Source: a bacterium BMS3Abin11
Lineage (GTDB): Bacteria > Pseudomonadota > Gammaproteobacteria > BMS3Bbin11
Direction of reading: 5' to 3'
Assembly: GCA_002897635.1 (NCBI GenBank)
Contig: BDTD01000035.1
Span: 1 to 48,679, forward strand
Length of the DNA: 48,679 nucleotides
The notes under the pieces are model-generated. The model was not told where the DNA came from. It did no database searches and worked only from the letters and a program-made list of their open reading frames with translations. Of the stretch, positions 33,449 to 41,284 are shown in pieces. The translations under genes and the position numbers were made by a program. Positions within the stretch are counted from its first letter, which is position 1. Each line of letters opens with the position of its first letter.

Positions 33449-35077
33449 TTAATTTAAGAGTTTGTAATCAATCACATCAAAATCAGAACCAGACATAATA
33501 AGATTTCTGGCAACAATACGGTGGCTCTCTCCACCGATTAGTTCCATTATCCTTCCAGGACGATATATACCGCATGGTACCAACAGTATTTTCTTACCAC
33601 TGGGAAAATTAGAGGTTCCAGAAACTGACATCACATCGATAGTTTGATCAGATGACAGTTCCATCTGCAGTCTATACCTCTCTGCCTGCCAACCCATGAT
33701 AAATGTGCCCGCTCTTATGTATTTTCTGGTCGTATATCTAGCCCAGCGAACAATGGCGAGTGACCATTGATCGAGATGTTTTTCATCCCGAATAGCTATC
33801 ATGTCGCCTATATTGAAACGGGTGTCACTATCAGTGTGCATTTCTACCTGATACCCCATTTCGCTGGCATCAATTATCGTACTGCAAAGCTGATCATTCA
33901 ATGGATCTTTTTTAATCGCCGTCACCAACATACCACCCATTTTTTTCATAATCTGGCTATAACCCGCTACGGCCTCACATCTACCCTCCCTGTCATGCCG
34001 GGCATCCTGCCTCACAGGGTGCTTGCCCCAGTTCATAATCAAGCGGCGGTACATCTCCAGTCTATGCATATCTTTCTCGGACACATCCTTAGTCGGGCCT
34101 TCGAAGGCCTCATGGGCCATTGAATCAACTTCATGTTTCAATGCATTTACAAGCGCTTTGGTGCACAACACGGAAAAACGGTCAGAGGTGGCCAGGTCAC
34201 CGCTATGTGACAGGACGGGTACTGCTGGGTAATCACTCTCGGTATCTACACTGAACATGCACCGCTGCTCTACAGAACGTATATTGCGTTCAAGCTTGCA
34301 GAGGTGCGCCCATTTGTTCAGGGTTCTGTTTAATTCACCAAAAGCTACCACCGGAAAATGATAGGGGTTACAAAGACCGAGCAATAAACTGCGTTTATAA
34401 ATATGTTCAATCAGAAAGAATTCATCGCGTATTTTTTCTTCATTGATACCACTGTTGCAACTAATATCAAGGATAAACCGCGAGTAATTATAAATATGAT
34501 GAATTTCATGCCAGATTCCGTCTGGAGTCGGCTTGTATCCCTCATAGATAGTACGCAGTTGCCCAGCAAGAAAATGGATGGCACCATAGCAGGCCAGGAT
34601 CAGATCTTCATGCAGTACTTTCCGGCTCTTCTGAGAATCTTCTGCATTTTGTAGAACCCTTGATGCCAGGCTCATTATAGTACCTTTATACAGGTCAGCC
34701 ATGATGGCATAGACCCGGCCAAGGCCATCAATATGTGTCAGTACATGATCAGGTAGAGGTAACTTTCCATCCGCAATGGTGGCACGTACAGCATAGGCTG
34801 TGTTGCTTAGTAATGGCCGTATCCAGTCCAGCAGTTCAAGCCGCTGGTGGTCGCTGCATTCGACATAATGGAACTGTTTTACCTTGGCTTCAAGTTCTGG
34901 AACTTGAAGAGTAGCCGTGGATGTTAACCAATCGGTCAACTCGGGAATAGAAGCCGGATCACTAGCTTTATTTTTATCATATGAATGTACTTTTAGTTCG
35001 GGTTCCATGTCATGGTCTACAATGTTCTGTCTGCGAAAACTCCCAGAAGAGCCAATGTTTGCACCCTGCCCTCTCAT
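33449..35077 (-). CDS. Unknown 542-residue protein, C-terminus possibly PilZ-like
   Basis: A soluble protein with no domain I can name firmly. The first ~380 residues are mainly helical (for example LTSTATLQVPELEAKVKQF and VLHEDLILACYGAIHFLAG). The last ~130 residues look beta-rich with FNIGDMIAIRD, WSLAIVRWARYTTRKYIRAG and MGWQAE, a pattern shared with c-di-GMP-associated PilZ-like proteins; the usual RxxxR and D/NxSxxG motifs are not clear. The start at 35077 has GGTGA seven bases upstream; an internal ATG at 35008 is possible. Stands alone between yciK (convergent) and the DUF3501 gene. Confidence 0.6.
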   Translation of the reverse strand: MRGQGANIGSSGSFRRQNIVDHDMEPELKVHSYDKNKASDPASIPELTDWLTSTATLQVPELEAKVKQFHYVECSDHQRLELLDWIRPLLSNTAYAVRATIADGKLPLPDHVLTHIDGLGRVYAIMADLYKGTIMSLASRVLQNAEDSQKSRKVLHEDLILACYGAIHFLAGQLRTIYEGYKPTPDGIWHEIHHIYNYSRFILDISCNSGINEEKIRDEFFLIEHIYKRSLLLGLCNPYHFPVVAFGELNRTLNKWAHLCKLERNIRSVEQRCMFSVDTESDYPAVPVLSHSGDLATSDRFSVLCTKALVNALKHEVDSMAHEAFEGPTKDVSEKDMHRLEMYRRLIMNWGKHPVRQDARHDREGRCEAVAGYSQIMKKMGGMLVTAIKKDPLNDQLCSTIIDASEMGYQVEMHTDSDTRFNIGDMIAIRDEKHLDQWSLAIVRWARYTTRKYIRAGTFIMGWQAERYRLQMELSSDQTIDVMSVSGTSNFPSGKKILLVPCGIYRPGRIMELIGGESHRIVARNLIMSGSDFDVIDYKLLN

Positions 35078-35177
35078 TTAGTTTCACCCGAAATAATTTT
35101 TTTCCAGAAATAGATTCCGTATTTCGGTCCATTATATGCGTAAAAGAAAAAACTGCAATTGCTAAGGCTTTTAACGG

Positions 35178-35759
35178 TTAATCAAAATCGTTAACCAGAC
35201 TATCTCTAACTACGTCATTGAGGGAAACCTCCTGTTGGTATTCTGTATGATCAACACCTGCATTCATCAATGCCCCTTCCTTCAGTGCCTGTATCATTGC
35301 TTCAGAAAACTCAAAACGCATGAAATGTACAGATGAGGTTTTTTCATCTGTCTCACGGTTAAGGTCTTCATCGGCAATGGGATAAACCCTGTCAAAACCC
35401 TCTACTTTAAGCCAGGTCTTTCTTTCCACCCCAATCAATTTAGCCAGTGCTTCTTTTCGTTTTTCTGGATCACTGAATTCGATCATCATAACCACCTTCA
35501 GGTTCTGTCCATCCGGGATCAGAGGGTTATAGACACACAGTTCCTCATCAATACCTTCAGCATCAAAGATTTTTTCTATCCGCAGAATCTCCTGTATCTG
35601 ATACTGCATAGTTAGTCTGTCTTCAAACAGCAGGCGCAGATTTCCCCCTAACTGGACAAAGCGGTTCTTTTTATGCTGCATCACCTTAGCACGGAAATCA
35701 TCACGGATGACGGCATAGTTTTCCAGAGAATAAAGATCTGATCTCTGCAATAGTTTCAT
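35178..35759 (-). CDS. DUF3501 family protein
   Basis: A 193-residue protein starting MKLLQRSDLYSLENYA, a typical DUF3501 opening, with RLLFEDRLTMQYQIQEILR and VKVVMMIEF-like strands. Family members occur next to rubrerythrin and a GlpC-like Fe-S protein, as here; function not established. Its start overlaps the last base of the upstream Fe-S gene, so translation is coupled. Last gene of the rubrerythrin operon. Confidence 0.88.
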   Translation of the reverse strand: MKLLQRSDLYSLENYAVIRDDFRAKVMQHKKNRFVQLGGNLRLLFEDRLTMQYQIQEILRIEKIFDAEGIDEELCVYNPLIPDGQNLKVVMMIEFSDPEKRKEALAKLIGVERKTWLKVEGFDRVYPIADEDLNRETDEKTSSVHFMRFEFSEAMIQALKEGALMNAGVDHTEYQQEVSLNDVVRDSLVNDFD

Positions 35760-37108
35760 TATTTATCTCCCAATCCGTAGGCGATACGCAGCAGGCTTAT
35801 CGGATGTGTAGGTGTATTGTTATTGCCTAGAATATTCCCCAGATGATGACCGGCAATCGGACAGTCTGAGGTGAAATAATCCGGCTCATTTTTCTTGATT
35901 CGATTCGCTACCGGACGGCCTATCTTGACTGCAAAATCAAAGGTCTCTGCTTTCACGCCATAGGTTCCATCATGGCCGGAGCAACGCTCAATGGTATCGA
36001 TTTCTATATCAGGGATGAGACTCAGTACGTCACGAGTCTTAGGCCCAATATTTTGTACCCGCTGATGACAGGCGACATGATAAGATACCTTGCCGACAAC
36101 TGATTTGAAATCTGTTTTTAACAGTCCTTCTTTTTTCCTTTGTGCCAGATATTCAAATGGATCAAAAAAAGCTTCTGCTACTTTTTTAACCTCGGTATCA
36201 TCAGGGAACAATAATGGCAACTCCTGCCTGAACATCAGTGTGCAGGAAGGTACGGGTGAAATCAGATCCCATCCGGCATCGACCATCGCGGCCAGGGCGG
36301 GAACATTGAAATTTTTTGCCGCTTCCACAGACTCCAGATCCCCCAGTTCAAGTTTGGGCATGCCACAACATTGCTCCTTCTCTACCAGGGTGACGGGAAT
36401 ATCATTGTGTTCCAGAACTGCGACCATGTCACGGCCTACTGCGGGTTCATTGTAGTTACCGTAACAGGTTGCAAACAGTGCCACCTTGCCATTGGTTTTT
36501 TCCCCTGGCTTTGCCATTTCGGCAGAAAGCCCTGAATGGTTTACCTGTTGTTTACGGAAGGTATTTGAATGGTATTCAGGCACATATGCACGGGCGCTAA
36601 TTCCAAGTGTTTTCTCCAGTGCCTTACGAATGCCCGAATTTTTGTTCGAGGCGTTGACAAAGTTAACAACAATAGGGATACCTGCAAGCTTGCCGACGGT
36701 ATCAGTAGAGGTCAGAATTTTATCGCGTTTACGCACCTCACCCTTTTTAAATCTGAACGCCTTGGCACGTAACATCAGGTGTGGAAAATCAATATTCCAT
36801 TCATGTGGCGGCGTGTAGGGACATTTAGTCATGAAACAGAGGTCGCAGAGATAGCACTGATCAACGACTTTCATATAATCTTTTTTATCGACGCCATCCA
36901 CTTCCATGGTTGGAGATTCATCAACCAGGTCGAACAACACAGGGAATGACTGACAAAGACTGATGCAACGGCGGCAACCATGGCAGTGGTCGAAAATACG
37001 TGCCATCTCTTTATACAGGGCATCTTCATTAAAGAAATCCGGATCCTTCCAGTTAACAGGATGTCGGGTTGGTGCCTGAAGATTTCCTTCTTTTGCTGTT
37101 GTTGTCAT
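35759..37108 (-). CDS. GlpC-like Fe-S oxidoreductase subunit
   Basis: A 449-residue protein with two N-terminal 4Fe-4S sites (CHGCRRCISLCQSFP and CYLCDLCFMTKCP) and two CCG domains for a non-cubane cluster (CYGNYNEP...CCGMPKLELGD and CHQRVQNIG...CSGHDGTYG). The layout is that of GlpC and HdrD-type electron carriers. Start at 37108 (MTTTAKEGNLQ) preferred; 22 codons further upstream are open but not family-like. It probably moves electrons for the neighbouring rubrerythrin, by inference from the conserved trio. Confidence 0.85.
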   Translation of the reverse strand: MTTTAKEGNLQAPTRHPVNWKDPDFFNEDALYKEMARIFDHCHGCRRCISLCQSFPVLFDLVDESPTMEVDGVDKKDYMKVVDQCYLCDLCFMTKCPYTPPHEWNIDFPHLMLRAKAFRFKKGEVRKRDKILTSTDTVGKLAGIPIVVNFVNASNKNSGIRKALEKTLGISARAYVPEYHSNTFRKQQVNHSGLSAEMAKPGEKTNGKVALFATCYGNYNEPAVGRDMVAVLEHNDIPVTLVEKEQCCGMPKLELGDLESVEAAKNFNVPALAAMVDAGWDLISPVPSCTLMFRQELPLLFPDDTEVKKVAEAFFDPFEYLAQRKKEGLLKTDFKSVVGKVSYHVACHQRVQNIGPKTRDVLSLIPDIEIDTIERCSGHDGTYGVKAETFDFAVKIGRPVANRIKKNEPDYFTSDCPIAGHHLGNILGNNNTPTHPISLLRIAYGLGDK

Positions 37109-37203
37109 TATTCCAGCCTTGTCTGATTCTTTATAATCTGATTCTATACTCTGGGTAAAAAGGGAGAGCACCACGCCCTCCCTTTTTTCGATAAACCTAT
37201 TTC

Positions 37204-37623
37204 TCAGTCATCAAGCGTATCGAGGGCTTTCTGGAAACGGTTGGCATGCGAGCGTTCCGCCTTACCCAGAGTTTCCATCCAGTCTGCAATTTCATCAAAA
37301 CCTTCATCGCGCGCATCTTTTGCCATACCCGGATACATATCGGTGTATTCATGGGTTTCACCAGCAATAGATGCCTTCAGGTTATCCGAAGTGCCTCCGA
37401 TGGGCAGGCCTGTTGCCGGATCACCGGTTTCTTCCAGATATTCCAGATGACCATGGGCATGACCCGTTTCACCTTCTGCAGTTGAACGAAAGACGGTTGC
37501 AACATCGTTATATCCCTCAACGTCTGCTTTTGCAGCGAAATACAGGTAACGGCGGTTGGCCTGTGATTCACCGGCAAAGGCATCTTTCAGGTTCTGTTCG
37601 GTTTTACTGCCTTTTAGTGACAT
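37204..37623 (-). CDS. Rubrerythrin (diiron, no rubredoxin domain)
   Basis: A 139-residue ferritin-like protein. The diiron ligands are in [31 protein letters not shown] and [11 protein letters not shown]. It lacks the C-terminal rubredoxin knuckle, so electrons must come from a partner, probably the Fe-S protein downstream (95 bases away). Known family role: reducing hydrogen peroxide. A MITE-like element and a palindrome shared with oxyR lie upstream, in the oxyR-rubrerythrin gap. Confidence 0.93.
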   Translation of the reverse strand: MSLKGSKTEQNLKDAFAGESQANRRYLYFAAKADVEGYNDVATVFRSTAEGETGHAHGHLEYLEETGDPATGLPIGGTSDNLKASIAGETHEYTDMYPGMAKDARDEGFDEIADWMETLGKAERSHANRFQKALDTLDD

Positions 37624-37653
37624 TGTTAACTCCTTTATAAAAGTATTAGTTAG

Positions 37654-37808
37654 AGGGTGCCTCTATTAATCTTTGAATACATCAGATTGTGATTCAGTTA
37701 TATCAAGGCAAGGATCGCACATAATAGCTTGCTTTTGTGAAGATTCTTAACACAAATTGGCCTGTTTTGGATTCAATATGATTATTCATAAATTAATAGA
37801 GGCACCCT
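37654..37808. mobile_element. MITE-like element between oxyR and rubrerythrin
   Basis: A 155-base AT-rich element with 17-base perfect terminal inverted repeats AGGGTGCCTCTATTAAT / ATTAATAGAGGCACCCT and no gene. A degraded copy lies at 25964-26072. It is placed between the candidate operator at 37895 and the rubrerythrin start, so the promoter is inside it or upstream. Confidence 0.85.
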
Positions 37809-37894
37809 ATCGATTAATCCAACGGTTTTATCCGCTGGAAAGGATAATAGAAAAACTGGGTCATTTGTTCCAATTGAATGTAACAAATATATTG

Positions 37895-37909
37895 ATTGAT
37901 TTTATCAAT
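37895..37909. promoter_or_regulatory. Candidate operator ATTGAT-N3-ATCAAT (rubrerythrin side)
   Basis: A 6-base inverted repeat with a 3-base spacer, identical in arms to the one upstream of oxyR at 38897-38911. It lies 17 bases beyond the oxyR stop. Confidence 0.5.
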
Positions 37910-37925
37910 GGATAACCCTGTAATC

Positions 37926-38867
37926 TTATTGTTCAGGTAAATCTTGCAGCATTTTTACGCTGGAAAGATCAAGTTGCCGAATGGCTATGGTCAGGGTTTC
38001 TATCGCCTGGCGACGCGGAAAGCTTTTGCGCCAGGCCAGAGCAACTCGGCGCAGCGGTTGTTTACCCGACAAACGTTTGACTGCAAGCAGGCGATGCGAA
38101 TATTCATGGGCACCGGCAGCGGTAACTGGAAAAACAGAAACACCAATACCACTCATCACCATATGTCGAATAGTTTCGAGTGAACTGCCTTCCAGGGTCT
38201 GCTGCAGACCGATATCTTTTTGTGAGGCCTGCAAACAATCCGGACAGAATTCAAGAACCTGGTCACGGAAACAGTTACCTGCTCCCAACAGCATGATATT
38301 TTCCTCAGACAATACCTCACGCGAAATAGTTCTTTTACCTGCCCAGGGGTGTGCAGAGGGAACTACGACAACAAACGGCTCATCATATAGTGGCAACGTT
38401 TCAATACCCGGCTCTTCATAAGGGTAAGAGATGATGATGACATCCAGCTGACCCTGCTTAAGTAGTATTGTCAGGTTTGCGGTATAGTTTTCCTGTACCA
38501 ATAACGGCATTTCCGGTGCCTGCTCATGCAGTACCGGTATCAATCCGGGGAACAGATAAGGACCAATCGTATGAATGGCGCCTATACGCAGAGCACCCAC
38601 CAACGGCCCTTTTCCTGACTCTGCCATCTGCTTAATAACATCAACTTCCTCAAGTACACGCTGAGCCTGTTCGACAATCTGTTCACCTTTTGCTGTCAGT
38701 GTTACTTCATTTCGTGAGCGCTCAAACAAAGGCATACCCAGTTCATCTTCCAGCTTGCGAACACCGATACTCAATGTAGACTGGCTGACAAAACAGGTGG
38801 CAGCCGCATGCCCGAAATGGCGTTCTCGGGCGACTGCAACGATATAGCGGAGTTCTGTCAGTGTCAT
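37926..38867 (-). CDS. oxyR: OxyR, LysR-family peroxide sensor
   Basis: A 313-residue LysR regulator. N-terminal HTH residues 1-60 (MTLTELRYIVAVARERHFG). The redox pair is C199 and C208 in GNCFRDQVLEFC, the positions used by E. coli OxyR for disulfide sensing. SLETIRHMVMSGIGVSVFP matches the family ligand domain. It is upstream of the rubrerythrin group on the same strand and divergent from the secreted-protein gene at 39014. A palindrome in its upstream gap may be its own operator. Confidence 0.92.
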   Translation of the reverse strand: MTLTELRYIVAVARERHFGHAAATCFVSQSTLSIGVRKLEDELGMPLFERSRNEVTLTAKGEQIVEQAQRVLEEVDVIKQMAESGKGPLVGALRIGAIHTIGPYLFPGLIPVLHEQAPEMPLLVQENYTANLTILLKQGQLDVIIISYPYEEPGIETLPLYDEPFVVVVPSAHPWAGKRTISREVLSEENIMLLGAGNCFRDQVLEFCPDCLQASQKDIGLQQTLEGSSLETIRHMVMSGIGVSVFPVTAAGAHEYSHRLLAVKRLSGKQPLRRVALAWRKSFPRRQAIETLTIAIRQLDLSSVKMLQDLPEQ

Positions 38868-38896
38868 ACATTACTTATATTGATCATTAACCTTTA

Positions 38897-38911
38897 ATTG
38901 ATATTATCAAT
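38897..38911. promoter_or_regulatory. Candidate operator ATTGAT-N3-ATCAAT (oxyR side)
   Basis: ATTGATATTATCAAT in the 146-base gap upstream of oxyR and of the divergent gene at 39014. The arms are the same as at 37895-37909. LysR-type regulators often bind such sites and control themselves. Confidence 0.5.
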
Positions 38912-38955
38912 AATGCACTAGCATGTATTCTTCTTTTTGGTTTATTATCCCAATA

Positions 38956-38973
38956 TTAAGGAACCTCTGATCA
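38956..38973. repeat. 18-base repeat, copy 1
   Basis: TTAAGGAACCTCTGATCA, just upstream of the gene at 39014; identical to 40887-40904. Possibly an end of a mobile element. Confidence 0.7.
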
Positions 38974-39013
38974 ATTTTCTAAATAAAATCCATTACAACA
39001 TACGGAGTTATCC

Positions 39014-39643
39014 ATGCCCTTACTTCTAACAGGAAAACTAAACACCCGCCTGCCTTCTATCCTGGCGCCCATCTCACTTGCACTGCTACTCGGCTTTTCT
39101 CCGGTCCTGCTGGCAGATGATGTCAATGACCAGATTGAAGAGGCAATAAAAGCCTATGAAAAAGAAGACTACAATACGGCTATCACTGCGCTCAATGCAG
39201 CCTCAACCCTGATCAGGCAAAAAAAAGGGGAACTGGTCAGTAGACTTCTGCCTGAACCACTCAGCGGCTGGAAAGCAGGAGCAGCCAAAAGCAGCGCGGC
39301 GGCCGCTGGTATATTTGGTGGTGGAATTAGTGCCGAAAGACGATATACGCGAAAGGACGATGGCAAGGCCCTAGCACTGACAATCTCAATCACAACAGAT
39401 TCACCACTTATTCAAACAATGAGCATGATGTTTTCCAACCCTATGTTCATGGGCCAGAACAATAAATTAACCGTCATCAATGGCGAAAAAGCCATTGCCA
39501 ATGAACGAGATAATTCTCTTACGTCAATGGTCTCTAACAAAGTACTGGTAAAAGTAGATGGTGATAAAAAGGTATCACCGGAAACGCTAAAAGAATACTT
39601 CAAGAGTATCAACTTCAAGGCTATCAAAGAATATGCTCAGTAA
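39014..39643 (+). CDS. Unknown exported protein, 209 residues
   Basis: A signal peptide covers about residues 1-34 (LALLLGFSPVLLA with a predicted cut after ADD or LLA). The mature part has a helical start (VNDQIEEAIKAYEKEDYNTAITALNAAS, TPR-like spacing) and a C-terminal alpha/beta region with ITTDSPLIQTMSMMFSNPM and KLTVINGEKA. No family recognised. CGGAG eight bases before the ATG. Divergent from oxyR, sharing a gap that holds the candidate operator, so co-regulation is possible. Confidence 0.7.
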   Translation: MPLLLTGKLNTRLPSILAPISLALLLGFSPVLLADDVNDQIEEAIKAYEKEDYNTAITALNAASTLIRQKKGELVSRLLPEPLSGWKAGAAKSSAAAAGIFGGGISAERRYTRKDDGKALALTISITTDSPLIQTMSMMFSNPMFMGQNNKLTVINGEKAIANERDNSLTSMVSNKVLVKVDGDKKVSPETLKEYFKSINFKAIKEYAQ

Positions 39644-40034
39644 ACAGTCAGCTCTGTAATAATGACAATATTTTTTCATGAGGTTACAGACCGATAGCCG
39701 ATTTGAACACTTTTTTATCACTTCCAGGTTAAATCTGGGTTCAGGTACTTTAATTATGAATAGTTATGAATAGCTTTATTTTGTGTGCCTGTGCACCAGG
39801 TGGGTACTATTAAAAGTGATGGTAAATATCGATAGTGATAAAAAATAATCGATCATTAGAAGTGCTTAGAGAATACCCGTACTACCTTGACTATGGACAA
39901 TTACTGAGCCATGCTAATGATCACCCTGATTCGTCAGATGTGACTATATAAAAATTTTAGAAAAGTGCTCAGTAAATCTAATACTAATAAGAAACTGACA
40001 TTTCAAATAGTTCAAACTATCTCTGGGTGCCTTG
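39644..40034. other. Non-coding gap
   Basis: A 390-base gap with short direct repeats (TTATGAATAG twice near 39760) and AT-rich sequence; no gene, RNA or clear terminator seen. Confidence 0.5.
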
Positions 40035-40859
40035 ATGAAATATATTAAAGTTTTAGTATTAGTTCTTATATTTGCTATTTCAGGCCTGGCAACAGCCCAG
40101 GCCGATGAGTACATTTTCACTTCCCCTGCGCGTGAGAAACCTGCAGAGGGCAAAGCAATGTATGGACCCATTGCTGATTTTCTGACCAGCAAAACAGGTC
40201 ATACCTTTACTTATAAGTACCCGGACAACATGCTGTCTTATATGAAAGGGGTACGTACAGGTGAATATGATCTGGTGTTCGATGGCCCCCATTTTGTCAG
40301 CTGGCGGGTGACCGCTCTGCAACATACACCCCTGGTTCGTCTGCCTGGAAAACTGGTATTCGTAGTAATCTCCAGAAAGGACAATGCTAAAGTAACCAAA
40401 CTAGTCGATCTGGCTGGCAGAACCGTTTGCGGCCATGCCCCACCCAACCTCGCCACATTAACCATGCAGAACCAGTTTAAAAACCCGGCCAGGCAACCAA
40501 GAATAAAGGTCGTTCGTGGTTTTAAAAATGTATATACAGCAATGCTTAATGGTAAATGTGAAGCCGCTGTCATACCGGCAAAGGTCTACAATAAGCTCAA
40601 TAAAAAGGATGAACAGAAACAAACTAAGATACTATTCCGCAGCAAGGGTTTACCTCACCAGGCGATCAGTGCAAGCCCAAAAATACCCGCTGATGTCCAG
40701 CAGAAAATACGAGCAGCCCTGCTTAGTCCGGAAGGCATAGCGGTAACAGAAAAGCTACGAAAACGATTTGCCGGTGGAAAGAAAATGATTGCTACCGACA
40801 GGACTGAATATGAAGGATATGGATACTTACTAAGTGATTTCTGGGGATTTGAACTGTAA
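40035..40859 (+). CDS. PhnD-like periplasmic substrate-binding protein
   Basis: A 274-residue protein with a signal peptide (MKYIKVLVLVLIFAISGLATAQA, shown shortened: LVLVLIFAISGLATAQA). The mature part follows the phosphate/phosphonate-binding (PhnD) fold: YGPIADFLTSKTGHTF, YDLVFDGPHFVSWR, and GKCEAAVIPAKVYNKL. No ABC permease or ATPase gene adjoins it, so it may work with a distant transporter or as a sensor-type binding protein. The ATG at 40035 is preferred over TTG at 40032. Ligand cannot be told. Confidence 0.83.
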   Translation: MKYIKVLVLVLIFAISGLATAQADEYIFTSPAREKPAEGKAMYGPIADFLTSKTGHTFTYKYPDNMLSYMKGVRTGEYDLVFDGPHFVSWRVTALQHTPLVRLPGKLVFVVISRKDNAKVTKLVDLAGRTVCGHAPPNLATLTMQNQFKNPARQPRIKVVRGFKNVYTAMLNGKCEAAVIPAKVYNKLNKKDEQKQTKILFRSKGLPHQAISASPKIPADVQQKIRAALLSPEGIAVTEKLRKRFAGGKKMIATDRTEYEGYGYLLSDFWGFEL

Positions 40860-40886
40860 CAAGAGCCCCTTTTATACTAAGGAACC

Positions 40887-40904
40887 TTAAGGAACCTCTG
40901 ATCA
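40887..40904. repeat. 18-base repeat, copy 2
   Basis: TTAAGGAACCTCTGATCA, identical to 38956-38973, directly before the frameshifted hydrolase remnant. Confidence 0.7.
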
Positions 40905-40905
40905 T

Positions 40906-41242
40906 TTGAAGGCCTGGTTATCCCTGCTCATAATCCTTGTCGGCCTGTTTAATCTACTTGTTGCATACAGTCACCAACAAGCTACAGACCCGCTGGAACT
41001 ACTGTGGAAAAAAACAGCAAAGAACAATGAAATTTTAGTCATTTTCCTGCCCGGTGTGCGTGATGATAAGGAAGATTTTTTAAATAAAGGAATGTTTGGG
41101 CTATTAAGGGAAATGGGGCTCAGAACAGACCTGGTAGCGGCAGATCTGCACCTGGCATAACCTGCAAGCTGGTACTGTGATAGATCGCCTGAATAAAGAT
41201 ATCGTTACTCCTGTGCATGCTTCAGGTCTCGCAGAGATATGA
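40906..41242 (+). pseudogene. Frameshifted, truncated alpha/beta hydrolase
   Basis: The first frame (TTG 40906 to TAA 41160, 84 codons) has a signal-like segment and LPGVRDDKEDFLNKGMFGLL, a start typical of small alpha/beta hydrolases. After a shift to another frame the text continues as WHNLQAGTVIDRLNKDIVTP and stops at TGA 41242, before the GxSxG nucleophile. Expected length is two to three times longer, so the gene is broken. It starts right after an 18-base repeat. Confidence 0.75.
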
Positions 41243-41284
41243 CGTAATCAAAGGCTCCTTATAATAAATCCAGAAAGTAAAAAA

